Of a stretch of DNA of 64,000 bases, positions 12,181 through 23,899 are shown one piece after another. A program made the position numbers and the translations under genes. The stretch is from the NCBI GenBank assembly GCA_002007465.1, contig LNAC01000008.1, positions 8,772,307 through 8,836,306 on the forward strand. Direction: 5' to 3'. The notes beneath the pieces were generated by a model that searched no databases, was not told the origin of the DNA, and saw only the letters and a list, made by a program, of their open reading frames with translations. Every line of letters starts with the position of its first letter. Position 1 is the first letter of the stretch. Source of the DNA: Ailurus styani. Its lineage: Eukaryota > Chordata > Mammalia > Carnivora > Ailuridae.

Positions 12181-12379
12181 CTGGTCTAGTCCCCATTCAG
12201 TGGTCATCTTCCCCCTCTTGACCCCCCCCCACCATATTTCTTGGTGGCCTTCTGCCTCACTTCCCTAACCCCCACAGGGTTTTCTAGGGTACTTCCTGGA
12301 TTCCTCACATGCCTTCCGGCCGTAGTCTTACATTTGGCTCCAGGATCTCCAAACTAAGCCAGTGCTCCATATATATTGG

Positions 12380-12620
12380 TTATGCCAATATATGCCATGT
12401 ATTTATGCCAGCTACCACCGTTTCAGGCACCTTCCATTCTGCATTTTAGCGAACCCAATTATTAATGGCACCCCTCCCTTGAATAGGAAAGTCGGGACCT
12501 CCAGGCCTTTGTATACATGGTTCCTTCAGCCCTTCCTGTCCCTGTATGTGTAGAGAATTCCTGTGCATCCTTCAGGGCCCTCCCTCCATGAAACTGTCAT
12601 GGCCTCCTCTGGCCCAGCCC
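12380..12620 (-). repeat. L2 LINE fragment, antisense
   Basis: 'ggcctttgtatacatggttcc' and 'catccttcagggccctccc' match antisense L2. From 12,620 to the CCDC124 poly(A) site nothing further is recognised. Confidence 0.5.
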
Positions 12621-13419
12621 CCACACCACGTAGATAGGTGGAATGGGGACCAGAGGCCACAGGGGCAGCCTTGTGGGTACAGGGAGTGTATTGCTTTGGT
12701 GGGAGCCATAGTAGTGACCTGGTAAATACTTAGACCCTCCCTAACACGTGTGGGCCCATCTGGCTGCTGCCCTCTCTTTCTGCCAAGTCTCCAAGGCCAA
12801 CTAAGTTCTAGGAACCCAGAACCGGATGCAGATCTCACCCAGCCCTTCCCAAAACATGTGGCTTCTGATGGGACACTTACTCCTACCCAGATCCACCTGT
12901 GTGCTCCAGCCTCCAGGCCCTTGCCCGCCTATACGATGGAATCTGACTCATCTCCCACTCAGGCCTGCTCTGAAGAAATCCGCCACTGGGAAGCGTGCCC
13001 AGGACTTGACCCAGATGCCTCCCATGTTGGACTAACACCACAGCAGCCAGCATTTCCTGACCCCCAAGCACAGTATGTGATCTGACTGCTAACTCTGAAT
13101 CAGAATCTCAGGATGCTAGCTACCTCTAGCTTGCCTCTGGTTCTGCGCGGAAGTACTCTGTGATCCGGAGCCACCGTCTCAACCTGCAGCAGCCCAGCAA
13201 GGCTTCTTGGGGTGGTGGTACAGGTCCCTTCATGAGCAAGTAGCCCAGCTAGGTGGGAATGCCGTAAGAGCCAGGCCCAGGTCTCAGTGGGCTTGCTGCA
13301 ACAGGAGGGCAATTGGAGGCTCTGATCTTCTCTAGCTGTGACCCCTGCATTTCCCCGCATCCCAACCCTCCTCTCCCCACCGCCGACCTGCCGCCCACAG
13401 AGACTCCTAGTGCACACTC

Positions 13420-13660
13420 TGCCTCACCGACTGCCTTTATTGGGCATCATTCCCAGGGCTCCGCGGGCGCAGGAAGGGGGTGGCGGGCGTCACTCGAAGC
13501 AGGGACTCTCCAGCGGGAGGCATGACCTATGATGCCACGGAGCCCCCAGGACACTCGCCTCAGCCCCGGGCCTCTCTGTAACCCACGCAGCGGACCCGGC
13601 AGGAGGACGTGTGACGTCACGACCCTGACCGCCTCTGGGGCGGCTTCCCCAGTTCTGGGC
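13420..13660 (-). other. CCDC124: CCDC124 3' UTR with AATAAA at 13,436-13,441
   Basis: A short 3' UTR of about 240 bases. The minus-strand AATAAAGGCAG is the first poly(A) signal after the stop. A palindromic TGACGTCA lies inside it at 13,612-13,619. Confidence 0.75.
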
Positions 13661-13868
13661 TCACTTGGGGGCATTGAAGGGCACGGCCCGCTGGTTCATG
13701 GGGTTGTCTGGCGACCGCAGCCACTCCTTCTTGAGCAGCTGCTTCAGCTGCGACAGCCTCATGTTGGGGTTTTCTTGCTTGAGCCGCGGCAGCTGCGCCT
13801 CCTCGAAGGCAGTGAAGGCCGCCCGCATGCGGCGCTCCGGGTGCCGGTCTGCGGCCTCTTCAGCCACG
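13661..13868 (-). CDS. CCDC124: CCDC124 last coding exon, residues 155-223 and stop
   Basis: Acceptor atccttccgtag; ends PFNAPK then TGA. It encodes the most conserved block of the family, nearly identical to human. Confidence 0.98.
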
Positions 13869-16800
13869 CTACGGAAGGATGGCGGCGTCAGGGGGCGGGT
13901 CTACGGGCGGCCCCGCCCCCGGGCCCAAGCCCCGCCCATTACCTGAGCGCGGCGATGGCATCCTCGATGGTGCGTGCTTCCACGCTGCCCTCCTCCAGCA
14001 CGCGGCGGTTCACATTCTCCTCTAGCGGCACCTCCAAGTGGCTCTTGGCTTTCTCACCTGGGGGTGGGAGGCAGCCAGGTGGCAGAGACATACACAGAGA
14101 CAGAGAGATAAGCAGGGATGCAGAGTTCCAGAGAGATGACAGAGGCAGTGGGGAAAGAAAGGGGAGAGAAGAGGAGGCAGGCCGGCAAAGAAGGATGGGG
14201 GAGCCCTGTGGCCCCCTGCCCTCTTAACTTCCCTGCAACTGGGCACACAGGAGGTGCCCCACTCACGGCCACTGTCTCCTCAGCCTCAAGGCACCTCATT
14301 AATGCCTTGGGGACCCCATGGGGCCCAAGCCCAGGTCAGGTGCAGAGCAAGCAAATACACGCGTGTGTGCGCCCATGCTCCCATGCTCAGTACCAGGCCT
14401 GCCAGGCCGCTGCCCACCCACGCTTCACCACACAGCCCGGCAGCTTCTCTGGGGCTGCAGCAGGGGCGCTAGACTCAGCCAGGGTCAGCCCCACAGCCTG
14501 TCCTTTACTGGGTAAAAAGGCAGCTCGAGAGAGGGCCACAGCCCCACCTGGGTCCGGGGCTTCTTTGTGCTGGTGGTCTCGGCGGAGAGTCTCCTCAATC
14601 TGGGCCCGGGTGACCTTGCTGGGCGCAGACACGCGGGGGGCCTTGCCGCCCTTGAGCTTGGAGTCCTCCTCCTCCAGCAGGCGCTGCGTCTCCTTCTTGC
14701 GCTCCAGCTGCTCCAGGCGCCGCTTCTCCTTCTCCTCCTGGGGGAGGGGGTGACCAGGAGTCGACCCCACCACTGGCACAGGGGACCGAGGCCCTGCTGC
14801 GTGCTACACCCTGTGCTGTGCACAGGGGACACAGCTGCGGCCCCGCGGGACTACCTGAGGACTCCCAGCCTGCATGACTATGGGAACAACAGAGAAGCCT
14901 GGCCACAGCAGGTGGGTGGGTAGCTCTTGAAGGAAAAGTGACACCTGGGCCGGAGGAGGAGGCAGCCAGGTGGCTAGCTGGAGGACAGGAAAGTCCTTAG
15001 TGGTGGGAATGCTCGTGCAAAGGCCACAAAGCAGGAACCGCCTAGAGGCTGGTGTGGCTGGAGTAGGGAGGGGTTTGTATTCGATTCCAAAGCCAACAGG
15101 AGCCAGGGAGGGTCTGAACACATTTGTTGGCTGGAGCAGGGGTTCTGCCCTTAGGGACAGTGTCCCCAGGCAAGTGCCACAAGGGACTGGTCCCACCTTT
15201 GCTCCTCAGGGAGACCCTGATGCCATCTGGCCTATAGGACTTGCCCTTGGCCGCTGCTCCTCCACCACTCTAGGGGGCAGAGCCATGTTCTGGTTCATTT
15301 ATAATGCAGGGCAGCCACTGGCTTGGAACATTCTACCACCTCCCACCCGCACTCCCACAGGGCCCTGCAGCCCAGGCACCCCCACTTGCCTACCCTCTGC
15401 CTGCAACTCTGCTTTCTGACTTCCATGCCTTGAGGATGGTCCCCACTCTTTCAGTGCCCTCGGTGACACTCCTGTAGTGGTACTAAGTGTCCCAGAAGAC
15501 GACTCCACATGCCTAAGGATACCTCCTGGGCTTCTGACCTCTACCCTGCCTGCCCGGTAGGAAAGTGGGGGAGAGGTTAAAGGTTAAGGGCTCCCCCAGG
15601 GCTGCCTGGGTGTTTCAATTGGTTAAGCGTCTGCCTTCAGCTCAGGTCATGATCCCAGAGTCCTGGGTTCAAGCTCCACATCGAACTCTCTGTTCAGCGG
15701 AAAGCCTGCTTCTCCCTCTGCCCACTGCTCCCCCTGCTTGTGCTCTCTCTGTCAAATAAATAAAATCTTAAAAGAAAAAAGGGGGGCTCCCACACCTGTG
15801 TTCAGGCACCTCAGGCAGGCCACTGTGCTTTGATCCTCAGCTTAATCATCAATCAGAGGTAATGTCCTCCCAAGGCCCCCGAGCCCTGCATGGTGTTCAC
15901 ACAGCCCGTGTTCATTCAGCCCTGCCTTGGCCTTGGCATTGGCTGCTCTCTCCTCCTGGTGCACCAATGTAGCCTCCTTTCCTGGCTAACTTTGGCTCCT
16001 CCTGACCTCCTGGCTCCCTATTGGACCCCTCCGCCCCATGGCTTTTTCCTGTGTTCCACAAATCCCTGTTTCTCGTCTTCTGACTATGTGGTTTGTCCTG
16101 GAGGCAAGCCCTGGCCTAGGTTTTGGACAGCTGCCTTCTGGCCCCAGGCCTAGTACCCAATAGGTGCTTAGTAAAAGTATGCTGAATGAATGCATGAATT
16201 CCCAAAGGCTCCAGTAACTCAGAAAAGACATGTGGCTTGTGGCCATCAGTCTCCAGGGACATGGGACTGAGGAGGGAATAAGAGTATTTATACTCTGACA
16301 TTCAGCAAAATTTTGTGAAAAAGTCACTTTGCAGGTTTTAAAAAAGAGCAATTAGCAGTTGGCAGTATCTGGTGATGGCAGACGATAAGTCCGCTTCGCA
16401 GAATATTCCAGAGCTGTAAGAAATGAGTCTCATAAATAATTGACGTGGAACCCAGTTAGATTCTTATTGCCGAGTTGCTTAATATGGAACAAGTGGAGAT
16501 GAAACGCTGACTTCTAGGTGGGGCAATGAATTACAGCCCCATCCATGGCTGATGCCTGAGGACCAGGAGAAATATGGCTGTGGGACCCTATTTAGCTCAA
16601 GACATGGGCTTCAGGGTAGGACATCAGGTGAGAAAGGTCTTTCGTGACATGTGGGGGAAGAGGTGTGTTAATTTTTAGTGTTTTGGAGTGAGCATGGATT
16701 TGCTTTTTTCTTTTAAAGATTTTATTTTTTTCCTTTTTGTTGTTGTTATTTTTTAAGTATGTTCAATGCAGGGCTCGAACTCAGGACCCCGAGATCAAGA

Positions 16801-18523
16801 CCTGAACTGAGATCAAGAGTCAGAGGCTTTAAAGATTTTATTTTAGGGGTGCTTGGGTGGATCAGTTGGTTAAGCAATCTGCCTTTGGCTCAGGTCATAA
16901 TCCCAGGGTCCTGGGATCTAGCCCTGGATTGAGCTCCCTGCTCAGTGGGAAGCCTGCTTCTCCCTTTCCTGCTCTGCCTGCTTGTGTTCTCTCGCTAATA
17001 AATAAATGAATCTTAAAAAAAAAAAAAAAGATTTTATTTTGGGGAAGCCTGGGTGGGTCAGTCAGTTAAGCATCTGCCTTTGGCTCAGAGCATGATCCTC
17101 AGGTCCTGGGATCAAGCCCCATGTCAAGCTCCCTGCTCAGTGGGGAGCCTGATTCTCCCCTCCCCCAGCTTGTGCTCTCTCTCTCTCTGTGTCAAATAAA
17201 TTTTATTTATTTTTTATAAATTTTATTTATTTATCAGAGTGAGAGAGAGAGAGAGAGAGAGAATGTGTGAGCCCGAGTAGGGGGAGAGGGCAGAGGGAGA
17301 AACAGACTCCCGGCTAAGCAGTGAGCCTGACCTCTCTGGCTTTTCATTCTGTGTAATGGCTCTTTGGCAGACATTCATTTTTCTTTTGGGTCTTCAACTT
17401 TCCCATATTGTCAAAATAGTGATAGTCAAAAAGAAAACTTAAAGACCTCCAATGGACCCAATGTAACACAGGGCGTGGAGAGGGAACCAGTGACCAATGT
17501 CCAACTAAAAACAAGGTAGGATCCAGTCCCGCACAGGAAGGCGATGGGAAAAACTCACAAAAGTGCCCAGGTGCACCAGGAATTGGGCAAGCAGGGATGG
17601 CATGTCACCCATGCTATTTTCTGCTACTGTTACCAGTCTGGGCAAGAACCTCTGACCAGCCCAGGGGCCCAGGTGCGACAGCTATAAATGGGTCTCTGGC
17701 GCCACCTACTGGACCCAGCAAGTCAGTATCAGCCCTGACCCACAACCCAGACACCAATTACATACCCACTGTGCCTGACACTGGGGCCCATCAGAGGACA
17801 GACAGCCATGCCTGGACTCTTCTGTGTTTTTATACACACCTGGAAGAGCTGGCGAGCCCTGGGGCCAGAAGGGTGGATATGGGGGACCTAGTACAGCATT
17901 TCCTGGCACTGCTGACGTCAGGCCGGCTCACTATTTATTATGGGGCCGCCCAGTACCATGAAGTGTGCTGAGCAGCATGCCCGGCCCCCACCCACTAGAT
18001 GCCAGTAGCACCTTCCACCCACCCACTGGTTGTGACAATCCAAAATATCTCCAGATGTGCCAAGTGCCCGCTGAGTCCAGAATCACTCCACGGTGAGAAG
18101 TGCCAGTCTAGCTCAACCCTGACATTACATGAAGGAGAAAGTAAGCCCACACAGGGTAGTGGCTGTCTTGCCATACCCTCAACATGCCAAGTTCTGGCCA
18201 CCCCAGGACCTTTGCACTAGCCTCTGCCTCCACCTCGCCCTTGCTCCATGTCCAGTGCCTCCTCACCCTTCAGGCCAAAGCCCAGGGGCCTGCTGCCACC
18301 TTCTATCACGTTTCCACGTTGACTGTACCTTAGCCACAGGTGCGGGAGCCTGGGAGCCACCTACCTTGCGCTGTTCCTTCCTCATGACGTGTTTGTCCTC
18401 ATCCTTCCAGTAGGCATCCTCCAGCTCTTTCTGCTTCCTGGCATCAGCTGCTGCCTTGGCCTCAGCCCTCCGTGCCCGGGCCGCTGCCGACTTGGTGTTC
18501 TCACCCTGGAACTTTTTGGGCAT
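13661..18523 (-). CDS. CCDC124: Coiled-coil domain-containing protein 124, complete coding region in 4 exons
   Basis: Joining 18523-18365, 14737-14548, 14057-13943 and 13868-13661 gives 672 bases, a 223-aa protein of the same length as human CCDC124. The N terminus MPKKFQGENTKSAAARARRA is the conserved basic Lso2-like segment that binds ribosomes. A long charged Lys/Glu/Arg-rich coiled coil follows to about residue 90, then the conserved C-terminal part with RLSQLKQLLKKEWLRSP and the end FNAPK. The family (yeast Lso2) occupies vacant 80S ribosomes and helps them recover from dormancy; human CCDC124 is also reported at centrosomes and the midbody. All junctions are GT-AG with consistent phases. 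The 3.6-kb intron between the first two coding exons contains SINEs and a MER5A copy. The call is secure. Confidence 0.98.
13943..14057 (-). CDS. CCDC124: CCDC124 third coding exon, residues 117-154 plus part of 155
   Basis: Acceptor cccacccccag, donor gtaatggg. It encodes the conserved acidic stretch ending TIEDAIAAL; human has Val where this protein has the second Ala of AAL. Confidence 0.96.
14548..14737 (-). CDS. CCDC124: CCDC124 second coding exon, residues 54-117
   Basis: Starts GAG GAG AAG after acceptor ctcccccag and ends one base into Gly117 before gtgggg. It encodes the Lys/Glu/Arg-rich coiled coil and the KVTRAQIEETLRRDH segment. Confidence 0.96.
14975..15125 (+). repeat. L2-like fragment in CCDC124 intron
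   Basis: 'gctcgtgcaaaggccacaaagcaggaac' and 'ggagccagggagggt' follow the L2 3'-end pattern. Confidence 0.4.
15599..15780 (+). repeat. CAN-SINE (older arctoid type)
   Basis: tRNA-derived head with GGTTAAGCGTCTGCC, CT-rich middle, and AAATAAATAAAATC tail. In the first long CCDC124 intron. Confidence 0.9.
16200..16700. other. AT-richer intronic DNA without recognised repeat
   Basis: Differs in composition from the GC-rich surroundings and shows no SINE, L2 or MIR signature. It could be old repeat debris or a conserved noncoding element; sequence alone does not decide. Confidence 0.3.
16704..16845 (-). repeat. Partial CAN-SINE, minus
   Basis: Begins with the T-rich reversed tail and keeps the 'aggaccccgagatcaagacctg' core; a second short reversed tail (aaagattttatttta) abuts it at 16,830. 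Confidence 0.8.
16846..17030 (+). repeat. CAN-SINE
   Basis: Complete element with diverged head and a 15-A tail, in a four-SINE cluster. Confidence 0.9.
17041..17200 (+). repeat. CAN-SINE
   Basis: Head to tail with the preceding copy; ends directly at a reversed SINE tail. Confidence 0.88.
17201..17333 (-). repeat. Partial CAN-SINE, minus, with (GA)n
   Basis: Reversed tail, GA microsatellite (17,240-17,262), then the reversed CT-rich body; the tRNA head is missing. It faces the previous plus copy tail to tail. Confidence 0.85.
17915..18108 (-). mobile_element. MER5A-type hAT DNA transposon relic
   Basis: Antisense MER5A order: 'cactatttattatggggcc', 'cactagatgccagtagcacc', 'ggttgtgacaatccaaaatatctccag'. 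Lies just downstream of the first coding exon of CCDC124. Confidence 0.75.
18365..18523 (-). CDS. CCDC124: CCDC124 first coding exon, residues 1-53
   Basis: The ATG follows 11 bases of 5' UTR after acceptor tcctcccgcag (exon begins at 18,534). It ends AAG before donor gtaggtgg, phase 0, and carries the basic ribosome-binding N terminus. Confidence 0.97.
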
Positions 18524-18692
18524 CCCTTAGCAGGCTGCGGGAGGAGGGAAGGGAATGGTGAGCAGGGGGCATCCACCCTCAGTACCCCCAGACTCACACC
18601 TGCAGTCAGGATCCCCTTGGAGCCTCAGTGGCCTTGTCTATAGAACGAGGGCTTCAGACTTCGTGATCTCCTTTTTAAAAAAAATGCATTGA

Positions 18693-18868
18693 GGGGTGCC
18701 TGGGTGACTCAGTCGGTTAAACAACTGCCTTCAGCTCAGGTCATGATCCCAGGGTCCAGGGATTGAGTCCCACATCCGGTTCCCTGCTCTGCAGGGAGTC
18801 GGCTTCTCCCTCTGCCCCTCCCCAACTTGTTCTCTCAATCTTCCTCAAACAAAGAAAATCTTAAAAAA
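18693..18868 (+). repeat. CAN-SINE
   Basis: Diverged older copy (GGTTAAACAACTGCC) in the intron upstream of the CCDC124 start codon. Confidence 0.88.
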
Positions 18869-18869
18869 T

Positions 18870-19260
18870 TTTGAGGTGAAACGCACACAAGAAAAAAATG
18901 AACCCTTTTAAAGTGCACAATGTGGTGGCATTTAGAACATTCGTGCAACCATCACCTCCCTCTAGTTCCAGAATATTCCCATCTCCCAAAAAGGAAACCC
19001 CATGCCCACAAGCAGTGACTCTCCCTCCCCCGCCCCAGCCCCAGACAACCACTCATCTGCTCTCTGTCTCTAAGGATTTGCCTCTTCTGCAGTTTCATAT
19101 ACATGGAATCATACAGACTTTCACTCAATGTGATGTTTTCAAGGTTCATCTGTGTTTTTTAGCATGGCAGAGCTTCATTCCTTTTGATGGCTGAGTAATA
19201 TTCCACCATATAAACTGACCACATTTTGTTTATGCATCCAGCTCTGATGGCCATCTGTGT
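18870..19260 (-). mobile_element. L1 3'-end relic, antisense
   Basis: 'ttttaaagtgcacaatgtggtggcatttag', 'ccagacaaccactcatctgctctctgtctc' and 'ggctgagtaatattccaccat' are the reversed 3' region of old mammalian L1. Confidence 0.75.
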
Positions 19261-20690
19261 TGTTTCTGCTTTTTGGCCTTTAGAGTCATGCTTCTGGGGC
19301 CCCCTGGGGGCCAGTCTGTGTGTGGCCCTCCAATGCTGCCACTTATGAGGCCTCAGGCCCCAGGTCCCAGAGCCCTGAGGCCAAGTCCTCCTCACCCTGG
19401 GTAAGCAGCTGCTGTGAGCTGCTCCCAATGTCCCAGCCTAGGCTTGCACAGCTGGCAACATGTAACAACTGGAAAGCTGCTGTCCAGCAGGCCCCTGGTC
19501 CGTGCGAGTCCCACACGGTGCCGGGGAAGTGATGCACAAAAATGGCAGACACCAATCCTTCATATGGACCAACCCAACAGAATGCCTCCGAAGCTTTAAA
19601 TGTGGGGACTGCTCTTGTTCCCATTCTGAGATGGGGGAGTCAAGGTACCTGGCCAGATTACCTAGCGCTGAGCCTCGGGTCTCACCTCCAAAGCCTGCCT
19701 TCCAGGTGAGGAAGGGAAGGCTGTGCGGCCCAGGCACATGCCTTCAGTTCTCTGGGCCTCAGTTTTCCTCATCTGGGAAATGGGCTGATGTCCTGGGTTG
19801 TTTGCTCCCCCTGAACATCTCCAGCTCAGTCCCCTTAGGGAAACAGGCCCAATATCCAAGAATGGAGGAGAGAGAATACGGGGGCCACTCTGACTCAGGA
19901 TCACCAGGCCACCCCATTCCAGCCTCCTAGCTGTGTGACTTGTGGGGCAGAGGGCTCCCACCTCACAGCCCCACTGGCAACTCTTAACATCAGCTCTCAT
20001 TTGCACAGTTGTGCACACTGGGCTCAGTGCTTTCTACACAGTGTCTGAATGAATTCTCCCAAAGCTGGGTTGTGGCAGCAGAGCTGACACCTGAAGGATG
20101 GGTCAGAGGCAGCGTTGTGAGGATGAAGGGATGGGACTTCTGGGCAGAGGGTACAGAATATGCAAAGACACTGTGGCAGACCCTCAATCCCAACTCTGTG
20201 CTCCTAACCACTGCCCCACCCCAGGGTCCCGGCTGGCCCTTGGGGGAGTATCAGGGCAGATCAGGATTCTGAGACCACGGGGCCCCCTCCACTTCACATC
20301 AAGGGGTGGTCCCTTGGCCAGGTGGCCCAGGCTGAGACTAAGGAGAGAGCCCCATGAGGCAGACCAGGGCAAAGTGGGGGAGATCAGCAGACCCAGAAGA
20401 CTAAGGGTTGAATCCTGGCTCTGCAGTCAGAGCCGAAGTGCTCCCCTGAGCTGAGACACAGGGTGGATTCTAGTCCCTCTCCGCACAGGATACATGAGCT
20501 GCCACAGGGGGTATGCTAGTCTGATCCCACACTTCCCCCAGCTGCTCCTTGGCCCCTAAACCAAGCATTCGTTACTGAGTGTCTACAATGTACCGAACAG
20601 AACACTCCCACCCTGGATTCCCCAGGGGAGTGCCAAGAATTGGGAGTCACTGTCTAAGTTACAGATTAGGAAGCCCCCCACCCTACTCTC
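19261..20690. other. CCDC124 intron, old repeat debris only
   Basis: A MIR fragment at about 19,740-19,790 and an L2-like segment near 20,090-20,180. No exon is supported. Confidence 0.4.
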
Positions 20691-21110
20691 CCCTCATCTT
20701 CCACTCACTCTGAGTGGCAGCCACACCAGCCTCCCTGCCATTTTTCAAACATCCCAAGCAGGTTCTCGCCCCAGGGCCTTTGCACTTGCTCTGCCTGCCA
20801 CCTGGCTGCTCCTCACTCCTCTTTTTACCCAGGTTTTAACTCCTATTTAAATTTCAGGGCCTAGCTCAGGTGTTGCTGCCTCCAGGAAGCCCTCCCTGAG
20901 ACACCCTCTCTCAGACCACAAACCTCTCTCTGAGGCACTTGTTTGCGTTGTTACCTTATGTTCATTTATGGGATTATTTGACAAAGGGCCATCTTTCTCT
21001 GCAGGCTGGGAACTCTGTGAGGGCAAGGACTACTGTGGTCACTGCTGTGTCCCCAGTGCCCTATACACCAGGGGCTCAATAAATGTTCCCAGCAAATGAA
21101 TGAACAAGCG
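20690..21110 (-). repeat. L2 LINE, antisense, well preserved
   Basis: Runs through 'ccagggcctttgcacttgctctgcctg', 'ccaggaagccctccctgagac', 'gaactctgtgagggcaagg' and 'ctcaataaatgttcccagcaaatgaatgaac'. More antisense L2 follows to about 21,300. Confidence 0.75.
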
Positions 21111-21384
21111 TCTACTTCCAGAGCTCCCTCAGTATTTACTTCACACCTGGGTTGTGTCCAAGCTCAGCTTCTCACTGTTCTTCACAATCACCTCCCTCCC
21201 CAGCCTCTGAGCCTTTGCTTTTGCTGTTCCCTCACCTGATACACCCTCCACCATTCCCTCCTGTGAAAATCCCGCCCACTCACAAGGACTCTGCCCCAGC
21301 ATCCTCTCCTCCTACTGCCTGCTGCTCAAGACCCCCAACTCCATCCCAGAGCCTGACGGGACAATTTTGATCCTCTCTTCAGGC

Positions 21385-21725
21385 CAGGATGAAATGTCGA
21401 TGTTCACTCAATAGCAATATGTTGAAGCCCTAACCCTCAGTGCGACTGTCTTTGAAGACAGGGCCCGTGAGGAGGTGACAGAGATGAAGTGAAGTCATAA
21501 GGGTGGGGCCCTAATGGAATGGGGCTGGTTTTCCCGTAAGAGCAAAAGACACCAGAGCTTGCTCTCTCTGCAAGCCAGGAAGACTCCCCGCTCCAGGAAC
21601 CAAACTGGCTGGCACTTTGATCTTAGACTTCCTAGCCTCCAGAACCGTGAGCAAATAAATATCTGTTGTTTAAGCCACCCACTCTGTGGTATTTTTTTAA
21701 TGGCAGCCCAAGCTGACTAATACAG
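21385..21725 (+). repeat. MaLR LTR (MLT1/MST type)
   Basis: From 'atgttgaagccctaaccctcag' to 'tctgttgtttaagccacccactctgtggta' and 'gctgactaatacag'; nearly full length. Confidence 0.8.
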
Positions 21726-21774
21726 ACAGCTTTTCTTCTCTGTGTGGTAAATACTTACTCACACATACACTCTT

Positions 21775-22050
21775 GTCACTCGGTAAACATGCACTGAGCA
21801 CCTAGTATGTGTGGGACGCTGGGGAAAAGAGGCAGGACCGATGTGACTGCCAGGCTGGCTGGGAGATAGACGACAAGTGTGACAATTTGCCATAAAGAAC
21901 TGTGATGAGACTTGCAGGGCGCTGAGGAAGCCTGAAGGGGGTTTCTGACCCAGCCTGGGGGCTAAGGGGCGTCAAAGGGCTTCCTGAAGGAGATATTTAA
22001 GAAAAGGCCTAAAAGTGTGAGGAGCTCCGAGCCCCCAGGAGTGTGAGGGA
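21775..22050 (+). repeat. L2-like fragment, plus
   Basis: 'actgagcacctagtatgtgtgggacgctggg' and 'gggcttcctgaaggagatatttaag' follow the L2 sense pattern. Confidence 0.5.
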
Positions 22051-22654
22051 GGCAGGCTGGGAGGCGGGGATCTGTATTCCACGGTGATGAGAAGATGCGG
22101 AGGGCGTCAGAACCAGGAGGCGCAGATCTGCGGGTAAGAGCCCTGGGGTTGGTGAGGAGACGGGCTGGAGGGGTGAGATAAGCAGGGAGCTCTGGCAGGG
22201 ATCCGGGGAGTGCCTCCGGATGGGCATAGGGGTGCATTTAGCAGGGAATCAAGACCCACGTAGCTGACTGGATGTCAAAGTAAAAGAGAATAGACGATGG
22301 GAGTTCGACACAGTCTCTTCCCAGAAGCCCTCCCGCTACCCCTTCTGAGCTCTCCCTGCCCGTCGTCCCGCTCCCCAGCCCTGACCCCACTGCAAGAGGC
22401 TGGGGGCGTCCGCACCCAGCTGTCACCCCCAAGCCTCGAAAGTGCTCAGAGGCAGGACCGGAGCTGGCTGGCCGCGAACAGGACGCAATTCCTCCGGGTC
22501 TCAGTCGCCAGCTCTGGGAAATGGGCACAGCCCCCCGCGGGAGCCCTCTAGAATGGGCGCCCAAAGCGCCCCGGTCTCTGAGCACGCGCCTGCAGCCCTC
22601 CGGGGTGGGGGGTGCTCTCAGGCCTAGCCGCCCCGCCGGGCCCCCCCCCGCACC

Positions 22655-22910
22655 NNNNNNNNNNNNNNNNNNNNNNNNNNNNNNNNNNNNNNNNNNNNNN
22701 NNNNNNNNNNNNNNNNNNNNNNNNNNNNNNNNNNNNNNNNNNNNNNNNNNNNNNNNNNNNNNNNNNNNNNNNNNNNNNNNNNNNNNNNNNNNNNNNNNNN
22801 NNNNNNNNNNNNNNNNNNNNNNNNNNNNNNNNNNNNNNNNNNNNNNNNNNNNNNNNNNNNNNNNNNNNNNNNNNNNNNNNNNNNNNNNNNNNNNNNNNNN
22901 NNNNNNNNNN
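22655..22910. other. Assembly gap of 256 N
   Basis: An unsequenced stretch inside the GC-rich CCDC124 promoter island, flanked on the left by a run of C. Its real length is unknown. Very high GC is the likely cause. Confidence 0.99.
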
Positions 22911-22965
22911 CGCGCCGCGGCCGCTCCTACCTCCTTCCCCCAGCGCCGGCCCGGTCGCGAGTCCG

Positions 22966-22973
22966 TGACGTCA
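22966..22973. promoter_or_regulatory. Consensus CRE, TGACGTCA
   Basis: A perfect CREB/ATF palindrome within the CpG island, about 35 bases upstream (for minus-strand transcription) of the donor-like site at 22,931. It is typical of housekeeping promoters near the start site. Confidence 0.5.
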
Positions 22974-23209
22974 GCGCCGGGCTTGCGCGCCGAGCTCCCG
23001 GAGGCGCGTGCTGATTACGTCTCGGCGCTGTCGCCCTCTTGGTAAGGGAAACGCTGCCCTGGCCTCCAACCCAAGCCGAGGTTATCAGCCATCCCTTTTC
23101 CTCTTCGAGAAGAGGATATTTTACAAGGCTGCACCCCGTTCTCTCGCTTCAGATATTGGCGAACTGTGAGAAGAGGGTCAAAACTACAGTCAAGAATATC
23201 GCCTTTACC

Positions 23210-23217
23210 AAGATGGC
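23210..23217 (+). promoter_or_regulatory. YY1-like motif AAGATGGC
   Basis: Matches the core-promoter YY1 motif, with a weaker neighbour AATATGGC about 22 bases downstream. Orientation is plus, opposite to CCDC124, so it might mark divergent transcription. Confidence 0.35.
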
Positions 23218-23899
23218 CGTTGCCCGGATGAAATATGGCCGCTTCCACTTCACACGTGGTCTGGCGGCGTCAGGCGGGAGTTGCCCGGCCACCAGGGCGC
23301 GCTAGAGCCCGCGGTCCACTCGTGGTCCGAGGACCGGCCAAGCCTTTACTGTCTGCGCTTTGAAGGCGCTCTTCTAGTCCACACTCTCTGCTTGCCACCT
23401 GCGAAGCCAGGGAGGGAGGGGGTAGGAGAAAGGGGCAGAGAAATTAACACACTCCACCCGGTTCAGGTGGGGAAACAGGCTCAGAGAGATCAGAAACTGA
23501 GTATAGCCAAAGTGTAACCAACCACGGACAGCTCAGATTCCTAGCCAGTCCCTCCTGAATTGCTCCACTGTCACCCACTCCCTTCAAACACACCTTGCTT
23601 ATTTTATTCAACAATTAGGTTTGGGGGGCCAAATTGTCGGAGGCCCCTACACTTTAGTTTCTTCGTGTACCGAGTAGGCTTAGGGTCCCCATCTGCAAAA
23701 ATGGTAGTACTAGGGGTGTGAAGGTGGTTACATTAGACCTGGCTGTGGGGAAGAAGCAGGTTTTAGATCTAGGGGAACTTCAGGCAGGATGAGTTGACCA
23801 CGGAGTCATTCTCTGGAAAGCAACCCCAGTGACGCTGCTGGGCCTCCCTGCTCTAAAGCTTGGTGGGTTCCCACTGTTCTGGAAGACTCCTTATAGTTC

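Larger units (their letters stand above)
22300..23330. promoter_or_regulatory. CCDC124: CpG island, likely CCDC124 promoter and untranslated exon 1
   Basis: The CpG-dense block lies 4-5 kb upstream of the CCDC124 start codon, where human also has a noncoding first exon. It contains a full CRE palindrome (22,966-22,973) and YY1-type motifs near 23,210 and 23,232. A minus-strand donor-like GGAG|gtagga sits at 22,931. Part of the island is lost in an assembly gap, so the exon cannot be fixed. Confidence 0.6.

Noticed and set aside
13612..13619. CRE palindrome as a regulatory site in the CCDC124 3' UTR
   Set aside because: A single motif match without promoter context; another identical match at 17,913 lies in a MER5A relic, showing how easily it arises.
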